Shown here: piece after piece, positions 22,407 through 33,833 of the stretch
How the letters are laid out: each line of letters starts with the position of its first letter
Position numbering within the stretch: the stretch's first letter is position 1
Assembly: GCA_027924585.1 (NCBI GenBank)
Contig: BSBM01001436.1
Coordinates: 310,001 to 374,000, forward strand
DNA length: 64,000 bases
Source: Larix kaempferi
Lineage: Eukaryota; Streptophyta; Pinopsida; Pinales; Pinaceae
Reading direction: 5' to 3'
The notes under the pieces: generated by a model
The model's input: the letters and a program-made list of their open reading frames with translations, nothing else
What the model was told of the DNA's origin: nothing
Databases searched by the model: none
Program-made: the position numbers and the translations under genes

Positions 22407-22814
22407 CCTACCATGATTGAGAAAATAAATAATAAAAAGAATGTTCATGTCTTATCTTGTGTATCCAAAACTGATGTGCTTCGTACTAAAAACTTGCAAA
22501 TTGTAACTAGGAAAGGTACCCACATTGGTCAAGATAAGCCACAGATAAGTAAAATTGTAAACAAAGAGGATTATCCAAATCCTATGAAACAAAAATCTGT
22601 GTACAAAAATGCATCCAACATATTTTGTGAATTGGCATCCCGGAAAGATATTGAAGAAAACCGACAAGAAGTTCTCAATGAATTGTTCAGATTAATTTCA
22701 AATGATGAAGCTGTAGGAACATTGATTGACTTGTTGCATAAATTGAAGCATAAACATGTTGAGCAAAGACAAACCAAAAACATTTGCCTACTAAATCAAA
22801 AAGAGAAAAATGAT

Positions 22815-23230
22815 GTTGACCCGTTGGTCGACCTTGACATAAATGGATATCATGTACGACAAGTTGTACTAGACTTTGGTTCCCAATTGAATATCATGAC
22901 TCGTGATACCTAGGACCAAATCGGTCATCCACAATTGCAGGAATCAGGCATTTATCTGAAGCTTGCAAATCAATGATTAATTGAGTCGATTGGAGTATGG
23001 AAAGGAGTCGAAACTCCCATCAAGGGCATCTCAACAAAAGTCGATTTTGAAATCATTAATCCCAAAGATCATGCAATTTCTTTCCCAGCCTTGGTCGGTT
23101 GACCTTGGGGGCGAAAGATGAAGGCTTCAATTTCCTTAGACAAAATTCGCATCAAGTTGAAAGGAAACAGGCAGAAGGTTATTGTACCAATCTTCCCATC
23201 TCAGGGAGAACCATGGTCAGAACCTGCAGA
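22815..23230 (+). pseudogene. Retroviral-type aspartic protease domain of the giant frame
   Basis: VVLDFGSQLNIMTRDT holds the active-site Asp, with DFGS where D[ST]G[SA] is usual. ISLDKIRIKLKG follows ALVG..PWGRKMKAS, typical of the protease C-terminal half. Stops at about 22911, 22974 and 23100 break it. Confidence 0.7.
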
Positions 23231-26200
23231 AATAGATAATGATATGCGATAGCTTTATCGAATAGACAATAATGAAGATCGTATTGAACCGAATTCCCAA
23301 GGAGAACTTCACCTTGGAGATCCTGTTTCACTCGGATATAATTCTGATGCAGAACTCTACGACTGGCAAATAGAGAACTATGATTTGCAGACCGCTACAA
23401 TTCTACATTACATGAAGGCACCCCTTTTGGAAAGTTTCAGAGGACTCAAAGAAATTATTTCACAATTCATTGTTAGTCGTTACCATAATGGTAAGTTCTA
23501 TTTTGACGTTCCAGTCAAAATTGATGGATCACTTATCCACAATATCACAGGTCTATCACACAAAGGAGATGTTGTACCGACAAGTTCAAATGCGGACTTG
23601 GTCGATGAATCTATAACTACTGTTGTTGGAAAGAACTCACGAGGCATAGCCGTGAGCCAGATCAGATATGGCAATTACAAAACTGCTGTTAAAATTGTGT
23701 CGCATGCACTATCACGAACGGGAAGAGGATCAGACTTGAAAACCGACATGCTGGAAGCTATTAAAATATGGCTATGCACGGAAAATTTTACAAGTGGGAA
23801 GACTTCTTGGCCGACATAATCAAACACACATGCTATAAGTGCCAAGAGGAAGGGACCAGCATCCGATATCCTTCTGTAATTATATGGATTTCCATGACCC
23901 ACATCCGGCCGTGAGGAAATAAGGATTTTGCTCAAGAGCGAAATGTCATTATGGATAATTTCCGCTGCTTCTAACCAGGAACAAATCGAAATGGACCATC
24001 GATAGTTAAACTTTGGTTAGAAGCATGGTTTATAGATTTCAAAACAAAGGCGACAAGATGGAGAGTACCTCAGAACATTCGACAAAGTTTACCTCCGACA
24101 ACACACATCCAACTTTATTTGGATCATACAGCGGTCTGGTATCTGCAAGGAGCAGCAGGTAAAGCAACGCCCCTCGACTACTATACATCAGTAGATGAAA
24201 TTTTCACGGAGTTAGGTCTACAGTCAAATGAAATATTGGTAATTCCTCCTCAAGCAAGAAAACTCAAACTTTAGTAGTGTCGAGCCATTGACAGATGCAG
24301 AACAGGAAGAATCGTATGAAATTCGGTTATATGTGAACACTTTCACTTATCATCCTGAACCTGTACCTGACCCCAATGTACTGGCACTTACACTTAACCC
24401 ACATGAAGATTCAACAGAAGCTGTGGAGCATTCAAACAACAGTACAGAGTCTGACAATCTAGAGCATCTTTTGACGGATGAAAATATCCAAAGGGTAGCA
24501 GGTGAACTGCCTACAACACGACAGAACAAGGTCGTACTGACACATGGGAAGGGAAAAAGAAAAGTAACTTTTCAGGAGACTACGGAGGAAGATGAAATCG
24601 AGTTGTACGATAGTGCCACTCAGATTCTAGAAGATGTAACCAAGAATAAGTTGCCAGTAGAAGAGAAGTTCAAGAAATTTGTAGAGACAAATAAGCATAA
24701 GACACCCAGAGTTCATGTCAAGAAACCAAAGATTTCGGTCGAACCTCATGTTGACCTAACCATTACTACTCCCCCTTCTTCCCCGACCATAGTAGAAGAA
24801 GAAAATACCCCTTTAGCATTACATGCCCCTGTTAACCCAACGGATGTTGTTTTGAGTCAGTTCATCGCCAATCTTCCCGTGCTATGTCCCAACTGGCGTG
24901 AGATAGTTACTCAGCAACCAATCTTTGCAACCATACCAACCATTCTACTTAATCATCCTTCCCCCGACACTATTGGAACCAACACTTTATCATCTACAGT
25001 ATCATAAGTTGTCAGTCACAAAAAGACCCATCGTATCAGAAACCCCGTCCCATTAGGTCTAATCTATTCACAAGAAACATTTGTTTTTACCCCTCTTCCA
25101 GTCACACCACTACAACAACAATTGATTCCACCTCAACCTGCAATCGACCATAGTGAAAATTCCCCACAAGTCGTTACTTCCCAAGTCGAGTCTAAAGTTC
25201 AAGAAATTGAGTCAAGTCTAGTTGGTCCGGGTCTGTTCGGAAGTACCACTTCATTGAGTCCACTTCCTACATCAGTTGACCCTCCATCCATCCCGACAAG
25301 TCAGTCGAGTCCCCCTGCCAACGGAGCTAAGTCCAGTCCAGTGATACAACAGCAAAACAAAGAAGCAATAGCGACAGAAGCAATTGAAGCCACTACAGTT
25401 CAAGCCAATGAAACAGCCGCATTTCAAGACATTGAAGCTGACACGACAGAAGCACCTGAACAAACCAGCATACAAGACACTAGTACAATCAATATCGACA
25501 CATCCAGCATACCAGCAGATATTCAAGTAAGTGCTGAAACTATTGAGCATGAAGTTCCATTTACCTCAAAAGAAGATCAAAGCATACAGATCCAAGCAGA
25601 ACAAGCTGTTACTAGCACACAAGCAGCTGTAGAAATTCATCCAGCAACAGTCAACAAAGAAAAGGGGCCAGAGCAGCCAATCATAAATAAAGAAAAGGAA
25701 AAAGAGAAAAGCAACCGGAAGAAACACAAAGATAAGAAGCACAAAGAAAGAGAACTCCAGCAACAAAAGAAAAAGTAGCAAGTGCAGCAAATCCAATCAG
25801 AAAACACCCTCTCAGTTTACTTGGATCAGTTTGGAGTTACTGCCATTTATCATCCATAGTTGGCATCCCAATAAGAGCTTGATTTAATTGAAGATGCAGT
25901 CTTCATAGAGCAGAGGCATCGCTGAAAAGAGACAGAAGACTGGCTACACCATCTAAAGGAAGAAAGGAATACGTTTCTTGCTAAGTGTGAAGACTTAGCT
26001 CAGCAAGTCATTCCACTCCCCTCAAGTCCCGACACGACATCACCTCTCGACAGAGCATATCAGTTATTTGAATCTGTCATGTCGACTCTACAATCTGAGC
26101 TTCTCAAGAAACAACAGGACCAGGCTGTCGAAGTATCCTCCCTAATGGAAAACCTATATACAGCCTTTACAGAAGCTCTCAGTTTGCTCAAGCAATATGA

Positions 26201-26787
26201 TACTCAAGCAGTTAAACTTGCTGAAGTTGTGAATAATTGGTATGTACATTATGGCGAGGTGTACAAGGAACTTCAAAAGACACGCACACTTCTAGGCACA
26301 CTTTATCATCACCGTTTGACCGCAGAAGAAGCACTTACTGAAATCCTCGACAATCAAATCATTATGGAAAATAGGAAGCTGAACAAGTTAGAAAAATAGG
26401 AAGTACAATGGATCTCACAAGCACACCTTGGCATCTCCAAAATTGAAGAAATCCAACCCCAGCTCCAACACTTTCTTGCTGCTGCCGAAGAAACAGTCAC
26501 AGCCCTTGGCCTCGACATGATCAGTTTAAAAAATACATCCACTCACGACAAGATGCAACACTTGTCGAAGCTCACGACATTGATTGTGGATATCCAAACT
26601 TTGTTGCGTACATGGGAAGACTTCCAGCACCATCTCTCTGTATCTGCCGAAGCTATTGTCAAGGTCTGCCTACAAACACCTAAGGCTCCTTGCTCCAGCC
26701 TACCATAGCCATAACCGTCGAAGTCAATAATTTTGTTGCACAGCTCTCATTTTTTATCTCTCCATTTCTTCAAGACGAAGAAAGACT

Positions 26788-26802
26788 TTGTGGTGTGGGG
26801 GA
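26788..26802 (+). other. Polypurine tract of the second gypsy-like element
   Basis: GTGGTGTGGGGGA directly precedes TGTTGGAGGGGCC, the LTR start. Confidence 0.65.
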
Positions 26803-27057
26803 TGTTGGAGGGGCCTAGGTCGGCCTGTCGACTAGGCCCTCCGCCCAACCATTTGAAGTATATGTCGACAAGTCGAGTCGACTAGCATAGGTCGGGTCGG
26901 TTGGTTAGACCGACAAACGGTTATGTAACTGTATTGGAAGACATATATATATATATTGGTTCTATGATGTAATCTGCTCTTGTGGTTAATACAAAGGCTT
27001 GTGCTTCTCTCTACTTGTCTCGTCTCTCTACTTGTCTCGTCTCTTGTATCTGTATCA
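26803..27057 (+). repeat. 3' LTR of the second gypsy-like element
   Basis: About 255 bp, TGTTGGAGGGG...TCTGTATCA, with a TATA stretch (ACATATATATATATATTGG) near 26940 and CTACTTGTCTCGTCT repeated near its end. No partner LTR is in the window because the 5' side was lost at 20487. The right edge is by eye. Confidence 0.6.
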
Positions 27058-28631
27058 TTATGCATGCATGCTTATAATATATAATGTATCTCCGGTAACC
27101 ACGTGACCCTTAGGACTACAACAAGTGGCTTTAATTATCTCCCTATTGTATGCTTAATTAGTTCTTATGGCCTTCTGCAACTCCTTAAAATCATATGTTT
27201 ATATGCAAGATTTCACATAGGGGGGAAAGCTAGTTATTTTCACCATGACTTATGAAATTCAAATTTTAGGTGCCAAGGGCTTATGCTCTGTTAATTAAAC
27301 TTCTTAATAACTTTAATAACACTCCATACATCAACAAAATAATAGAGAATAACTGATATAACTCGAAATAGTGTCTCTTCAAACTCCAACAACAAGATCT
27401 AGGGGGAAATGGCATCATTTATGCATTGTTTGGTATTTTTACATAACTCCACTTAGTATTTCGATCTGAGAGTCTCATGAGCAGTAAAAATAGAGTATAT
27501 ATATCATATTACAAATATATGGGGCCTCAAGAGCTATCCCAAAGAGTTCGTCACCTCAACAAGTGCACCTCTCCTCAAGGAGCAAGAATATGCCAAGAAA
27601 TAGAAGAATGGTTGTAGAAGCAATCTGAAAGAGACGTGACCATGAGCTGCCCTATATCTTCAACCCATAACAAAATACTACATTAAAGCTCCAAATGAAA
27701 GTTCTGAAAGGCTTTTCCAATTAACAACTAGGATGGGAATCTTTCACCCTTGAAATTGGTGCTAAGGCAAGTAGAGTAGCACTCCACTAGCTCTCCTCTC
27801 CCAAATGCAAAATGAAAATTCTAAAATGATCAAAAGCTGTCATTCTTCTTTGTTCATGAATTTTATAAACTTCTAAGGTCCTCCATGGGTCGAATTCCTT
27901 CCAAGAGCTTCACGCCAACTCAAGTTGGGAAGAGATTCCCAAGTATGTCACTTGTCCTTCCAATTCTAGCCCTCTCCTTCTCCAAATTCGAATTAGTGTC
28001 TCTTTGGATGCCCTAACTCACTTGAGCGCCCTCTTGGAGGCTATTTTTAGCCTTGACATGTCATATATGTCGGATGTCAGCCTTCAGGTCTGATTTGTGT
28101 CATAGTTGTCATTGCATCTTCATCATTGTTGTCATAGAGCTAGGGAATCTAGCCCAAGTGTCCCACTAGCTCCAAATTGCCTCTTCCTCTTCCATGGGAG
28201 TTACTCTTCCTCTACATTTCGACCTTAATTGATTCATTCCAAGTATATTGACCTTCCAACTCATCCCAAGAACCTTTGGCTTCTTATGGATTCGAAATGA
28301 CAAGAGGAGGATGCCATGTGGCATAGAAAATCTAACTTGTGTGGGTCCCACATCCTCCATGTGTCTTCATGATCAAATGCCACTTTGATTTTCCCTTGTA
28401 AATATTCATTTAGCTCCTTTATTAAATATTTATGATATTCTAATGTCCACAGATCATTTATTATCCCTCTTATTTCAAATCCCAAAGCTTCCACCCCCAA
28501 CCTAGGAAACTAGTAATTTTCCTCCATGGCAATTATTTGACCCTTAGCATCAATTTGACAAACTATCATGGATATGGCCAATGGGATTAGGCCATTGTGA
28601 CCCAATGCAGAATTTGGGACATGACAGGCAA
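27058..28631. other. Unclassified AT-rich spacer
   Basis: A short minus-strand frame at 28500-28166 (LWTLEYHKYLIKELNEYLQG) may be a relic of a coding sequence, but I cannot name it. The remainder shows no gene or clear repeat. The segment near 28600 (CAGAATTTGGGACATGACAG) looks like transposon leader sequence. Confidence 0.4.
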
Positions 28632-28860
28632 TGCTACGAACATAATAGTAAATTAATAATAAACATAATTAATTGTACTTAAAGATGAAAGGACATGACC
28701 TTTCATTCACAATGCCCAAGCCTTATTTAATAGGCGGGTTATCAACCATTGTAATCATCTTTTATCTATTCTATCGTCAATAGAAATATATTATTATTAT
28801 GGCTTATCTGGTTTACGAAGTCTTTTGGTGAATTTTATTGTATGAGCGAATAATTATTCG
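28632..28860 (+). repeat. Candidate solo LTR
   Basis: TGCTACGAACATAATAGTA..., then GAAAGGACATGACCTTTCATTC and a TATA-like TTATTTAATAGG. It is similar in layout and partly in words to the LTR at 44196-44410 (TGCTGTGAATATTT, GTGAAAGGGCGTAACCCTTC, CCTATAAAAGGCG). The right edge is uncertain. Confidence 0.4.
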
Positions 28861-30099
28861 TTAATCCTACTTAAGTCCATTTTTTGGGTCCCTCTCCTAA
28901 GTGGTTCCTTTCTTGGCCGAGGATGCTGGGAATTTCATATTTTCACTGGGCGTTATTCACTACACGATGGGGGGATTTTTTCTGTTTCCCTGGGATTTAT
29001 CAGATCAGTCTTCTAGCTATTGACAGCGCCTTTGGGGCATGTAGCACTATGGCGACTGGCTTCTCCTTAGTGGGGTTTGCATCATTGGAGTCTCTTTATT
29101 ACATGATAATTTTTTGTTCTTTTTTCCATATTTATAGGGTCTCAACTATACAGTTACATTTGTTCATATAATCTGTCCTTATTACACCGCTGACATATGG
29201 TTGGACCCATTATTTTTTTTGGATCTTTTCCTGCATTTATGACGATGCTATTGGGGTCAAATTATATCATCTAAGCATTTTTGTATGTGAGACATGTTTT
29301 CCGTGATGGAGTGGCTACTTTGGAGTTGATTCAGCATGCTTGTTGGATCAATATACTATACTGTTTTTTTTATTATTTGGACTAGTATTTGGATCCCAGA
29401 CTCTGTGGGATCTTATATGATATCACTCCTTTATATATATTGATAAGTGATCGTATTTACTTGGCTGCTATGTGGCTTGATAGATCGACGACTATATATC
29501 TCTAATATAATGTTGAATTAGTTATGTTATATATCTCTAATATAATGTTGAATTAGTTATGTTGGATAACTTTTTTGAGAGTTTTGTCATGGGATTGACA
29601 TTTAGTGGTCATGATTGTAATATTTAGTGGGATTATGACTATCTTATCGCCATTGGGACAGTCATAACAAAAAAAAATTGTACAAATATTAGTGTTTTCA
29701 AGAGTATCGTAGTATGTATGGGAGAGTATTGACAACAATTTTTGTGGACTATATGTTGGATATTTGTTGTTTCTATATGACCATCTTGACATATACTTAA
29801 TAAAAGTATAGTTTTTTCTTATCTTATAAAAAAACAGTATAATATATTTATTTATGCATTTAGTAAGGTTTAAATTATTGGATAAGAGAACATTGCCATA
29901 GTTTCAAAGCACATAGATGTAGTGAAAGGCTAAGAAAAACAAATGATAGTTATAAACTTGGAAAGTTGTGTAAGTATAAAGAAACAGATATTGTTATGTG
30001 CTATGGCTGAATGTACATCCATTAAATAGAAGTTAAACCAAAGATTTATAAATCTTCATGTGATTAGTGATGACTTTGTTTCTGGTTTTTTTTTATTGT
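28861..30099 (+). other. Non-coding stretch with a 40-bp tandem duplication and a possible LINE tail
   Basis: TATATCTCTAATATAATGTT plus GAATTAGTTATGT occurs twice in tandem at about 29485-29562. TTATCTTATAAAAAAACAG at about 29820 looks like a retroposon 3' end. Plus-strand frame 28884-29171 has no recognisable domain. Confidence 0.4.
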
Positions 30100-30490
30100 G
30101 CCGCTAAGGATGGGATTCGTGGAGCATGAATGGTCATAAATGTGAAAAAGGACCATCAAATTTGCCTTAAAATGGGTGTGGAAGAGGCAGTAATATCAAG
30201 GCTAAACTTCTGGTTCTTTGGGGTCTTTTATGGTTTGCAAGAAAACGTGGCGTTTTGAGACTCTCTTTGGTGACTCAAGGGTTGTTATTGATTGGGTTAA
30301 TAAAAAGCAGAACATGAACAATATTCATCTGGAGCATTGGCTGGTTAAAATCTCCTCACTGATAGAAGATTTTATCCAAGGAGGCTATTGGATCTATGAA
30401 TGGATCCATCTATTTTGTGGGTTCCAGTTGTTGGGTCTGTTGATGGAAATTTTGTTGTTTTTTGTTGGACAGTATTGTTACCTAGCTCAT
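30100..30490 (+). pseudogene. RNase H-like relic (LINE type)
   Basis: KAKLLVLWGLLWFARK in one frame, then LFGDSRVVIDWVNKKQNMNN and LEHWLVKISSLIEDF in another. This matches the plant LINE-associated RNase H pattern (AEL.AL..GL..A, GDS..VI.W). It carries frameshifts and no RT alongside, so it is a fragment. Confidence 0.6.
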
Positions 30491-33130
30491 ACGGGATATG
30501 AAAGAACCAGATAGATAGTAGAAGTCCTCCATTTTGTTGGCTATGTAACATGGTATTTTTTAAGGATTCTAATATTATGCTCAAGTATAGTATTCCAGGC
30601 CATTATTTTGGATTCACAAAATCATATATATAGATAGGTAGGCGAATATTAAATATGAAACATACAATTTACTACTGAAACTTATAAATTTTGGCAAATA
30701 TTATGATAAAAAACATATTTTATCTAAATATAGGTTATATTAGAGAATAAAAATGACCAAATAACTAATTTATTTTTTGAAAAAAAATCCAAAAAATAGT
30801 CAATTGAAGAAATTTGGCCTACACTATGTAAGAATGTAATCCTATATGAACAATATACTCTCTTTAATAAGTATTTTGTAATTTTGATTCTTAATAGAAT
30901 AACAAGTTACAGCCTTTTTCTTATGAAAAAAAAATATTGTTAATATTTATTTTATTAATTTGAGTAGATTCTTGAGGCAGGGGTTAATAATTAAGTAAAG
31001 ATTTTTTATATACTTTGAGGGAAACTTAGTCATGAAGATAAGGTTAAGAAATTGGAAGCCCAAAATTAATAATATTTTTTTGTGACTAGAATTGTATATC
31101 AATTAAAAAAACATCCGTCCAGACTTCATATCATATTTGGTTTTGCTTTTCAAATCTTATACTCCAAATTCCATCGATAAAGACTACCACCCCACCGACT
31201 TTGTACCCAAAAGTGAGTTGGCATCAAAACTCTTTTTAACCTTTTCTTCCCGTTCGTCGAAGACAACTTGATCGTCGGCCCACCCACTCAATTTGTAAGG
31301 CCCACGGGTTGGAATTTGACGGGCATTTTGCCCTTCAAATACAATTAAATTATTTTTCAAACCGTCTTGATGAACGGGTAATTATTAAACTAACACATAT
31401 TTTTAACCGTTAATCAAATTTTGAAAACGTCATTAATTCTAATTTATTTTGTATGTTAGGGGTCCGGGAGAGGCTTCGACCTTGGATATTATGGTACAAT
31501 AGTAATGCATGAAGACACCATGAGTAAATTAATTGTAATAATAAGATCTAGAAAAATTGTGATTGGGCAATTCAGTGAAATGGATATTAACTCAGGCTAT
31601 TTTGACATTCTATTTAATTTGATTTTATGGAATTTAGCGTTAAATATAATTTAAATTATTAATTGGTAACCTTTGCAATTCCACATTTTTCATACTCCAG
31701 GTGGGTTGGTTTATATAATTAAATCATTGACATATTGTAATAGTTTTTGGTGAGAATATTTTTTTGCTCTATATTAATTTAATATGTTTGGGAAATTTTT
31801 ATAATGTTTTAAATATAATATTTATTAAATTATATTTTTGAAAAATAAAAAAAATGATTTATTAAATATTTTTAATTATATTTAATTCTAAATTCATAAA
31901 TTTTATTTATTTTACAATATCTTTATTACAAAATTAAAATGAATAAATAAAGAAATAGTTTACACTCTTATGTATTTTTTATATATTAATTTAAAGATTA
32001 TATATGTTAATTAATTTTTTATGGAAGATTTAAACTTAAGTGTGAGTGTGAGTGGTATTATTTTTTAAATTGTCTTTAATTTTATTGGTGAGTTTCTTAT
32101 GATATGTCTAAAGTCAGATAATTGGTCTAAGAATTTGTTTATGTTATTTTGATATTAAGCTTCGTTAACATTTCTCATTTGACAATGTTTACAATCTATA
32201 TGGGAAACTTAGTATGGAAATATGGTTTTGTGGGAGGCTTTCAATCCCACTTTGTACACCTCTGATATTTCCAAGTTTTTTAAAATGATTTATTTGATTA
32301 TGTTAAAACATAGTAACATTTTATTATTCTTATAGTTTTAGTAATTGATTGAAACAATTACTATTACTCATTGGCAAAATGTTTCTAAAATAGTTTAAAG
32401 TTGAAGTGGTCTCTTCCTATCCACTTATAGGAAAGGGAAATTGAATGGCTCAAAAAAGAATGTAGAAATTGGCTTGGTCCTTATTTTGGCCCTCACCCAC
32501 AAAAACACATTGATAATAAAATTGTGACCTATGGTTGTCAATTTGAACAACAAATTTCCATGGCATATGCATGACCTACATTTCATTGGCTTTATATTTT
32601 GGCCAAGATATCAAATGTACTAATCATATGTTTATTATCACGATCCAGTAATACCACAAATAAGTATGCTCAAAAAATAGTTTTTATCATAAGCTATGAA
32701 TTTTTTTTATATATTCAAATTATTATGTCAAATTATTATGTCAAATTTTTATATATTCAAATTATTATGTCAAATTTTGATCATAATGTATCGTTAATAA
32801 TGCATAGGCAACTTACTTCATATGCGTAGGTTGTCTTGTTCCATTCAGCATGCGAGGAATTTTTAGAGTACGTGATCAATGAAAAACAACCTCAATGAGT
32901 TTATTGTTATCTTTAATTGAAAATTAAACTTTTTAATAAGAAAATCATATTATCTGTTTTAATTGGAAATTAAACTTTTCAATAAGAACATTGTTAATTA
33001 AAAATCTTTTTTTATAAAACTTGATTGTTGAAGGGTTATTTTTTCACCATTAACATTGTGTGACGGTTAAAATAAAAGTTCAAAACGTCAACAAAATTAG
33101 TTTGAAAGGTAGAAATGAAATGAAATTCCA
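30491..33130. other. AT-rich spacer upstream of the TNL
   Basis: No gene is seen. Positions 31240-31330 (TTGATCGTCGGCCCACCCAC, CAATTTGTAAGGCCCACGGG) resemble parts of the TNL promoter module at 33130-33580, so they are probably an outlying duplicate of it. A short ATTATGTCAAATT tandem repeat lies at about 32710-32780. Confidence 0.5.
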
Positions 33131-33660
33131 ACCCTGGGCCCACCTACTCGATCGTCCAGTTCTGCTAAGTAACAGCTGTATACAGTTAACAGGCTTTGAC
33201 TGGGTAACAGCTGTACACAGTTAACAGGCTTTGACTGACTTTGTGGTCATAGAGGGAGAAATGGATTTTCTCCTTTTTTTGAGAAATCGTGTGGAAAATT
33301 AAAGGGAACGAAATTACAAGGTAATCCCAGAGAAATGAGTGAATTGAGTTGACTGGAAAGAAATCGGGAGAAAAAAGAGAAAATCTGAGCATCTTCATCT
33401 GTAATCCCCTACCCACTCAATCGTCAAATTCCACACGTCTTCTTATGTGAACCGCTGTTCATAGCCACGAACATACAACTCATAAGCTTTGAAAGACTTT
33501 GTGGTCAGAGAGGGAGAAACGCAATAGAAACCACACAAGTGCTTTGGCCCACCCAATCAATTTGTACGGCCCGCCTTCTCAATCGTCCAGTTCTACATAG
33601 TTAACAGCTGTACACAGTTCACAGGCTTTGACAGACTTTGTGGTCATAGAGGGAAAGTAG
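33131..33660 (+). promoter_or_regulatory. Repeated TNL promoter module with W-box cores
   Basis: AACAGCTGTACACAGTTAACAGGCTTTGAC or close variants appear near 33168, 33205 and 33600. GACTTTGTGGTCATAGAGGG appears near 33237, 33490 and 33633, and GGCCC(A/G)CC..(T/C)TC(G/A)ATCGTCCAG twice. The modules carry TTGACT at 33196-33201 and 33231-33236, with another at 33349-33354. TTGAC(C/T) is the core bound by WRKY factors, common upstream of defence genes (established knowledge). WRKY control here is inference. Confidence 0.6.
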
Positions 33661-33695
33661 AGAGAAAATCCTCCAACTGGACTCTTTTTTTTGTG

Positions 33696-33702
33696 TATAT
33701 AT
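33696..33702 (+). promoter_or_regulatory. TATA box candidate for the TNL
   Basis: TATATAT sits 132 bp upstream of the start codon, followed by a pyrimidine-rich TCTGTCTCTCTGCACAC that could hold the transcription start. Confidence 0.5.
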
Positions 33703-33833
33703 CTGTCTCTCTGCACACGATCCGCTTCCACGTTGAATTCTTGCTCGTAATTTCTGCGTGCTTCTCAAACTCCTAACGCATCCTTTACTCTTTCCCTTGC
33801 AAGTTGTGTCAACCATCCATTCAGAAATTAGCA

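Larger units (their letters stand above)
20488..26708 (+). pseudogene. Giant gag-protease-unknown polyprotein frame lacking RT and integrase
   Basis: Open segments starting at 20571, 21222, 22026, 22413, 23385, 24288, 25122, 26079 and 26517 are all in one frame. They can be read as a single ancestral frame of about 2,070 codons broken by roughly 15-20 stops and a pair of compensating frameshifts (about 23.78 and 24.25 kb). Order: charged N-terminus (open up to the 20487 junction, so truncated); capsid (PFYEGDEYPLRHWFVCESLW, YDKRFKDLLSKLD); five CCHC knuckles; Arg/Gly/Tyr-rich linker; aspartic protease; an unrecognised region (KFYFDVPVKIDGSLIHNITG, WRVPQNIRQSLPP); a Pro/Thr-rich region; a Lys-rich run (KEKEKEKSNRKKHKDKKHKE); and a helical, coiled-coil-like C-terminus. 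No YxDD, RNase H or integrase motif is seen. Confidence 0.75.

Noticed and set aside
20571-26708. Reading the second element as an ordinary gypsy element with a deleted pol
   Set aside because: The frame is kept from gag through protease into the unknown region and to the PPT. A deletion would need to be exactly in frame. I cannot exclude this; a full family alignment would decide.
28884-29171. 95-codon plus-strand frame
   Set aside because: Trp/Phe-rich with no domain, no splice context and no repeat partner. Probably chance in decayed retroposon sequence.
33804-33833. An upstream start giving ten extra residues to the TNL
   Set aside because: The codon there is TTG, not ATG. The first ATG in frame is at 33834 and has a good context.
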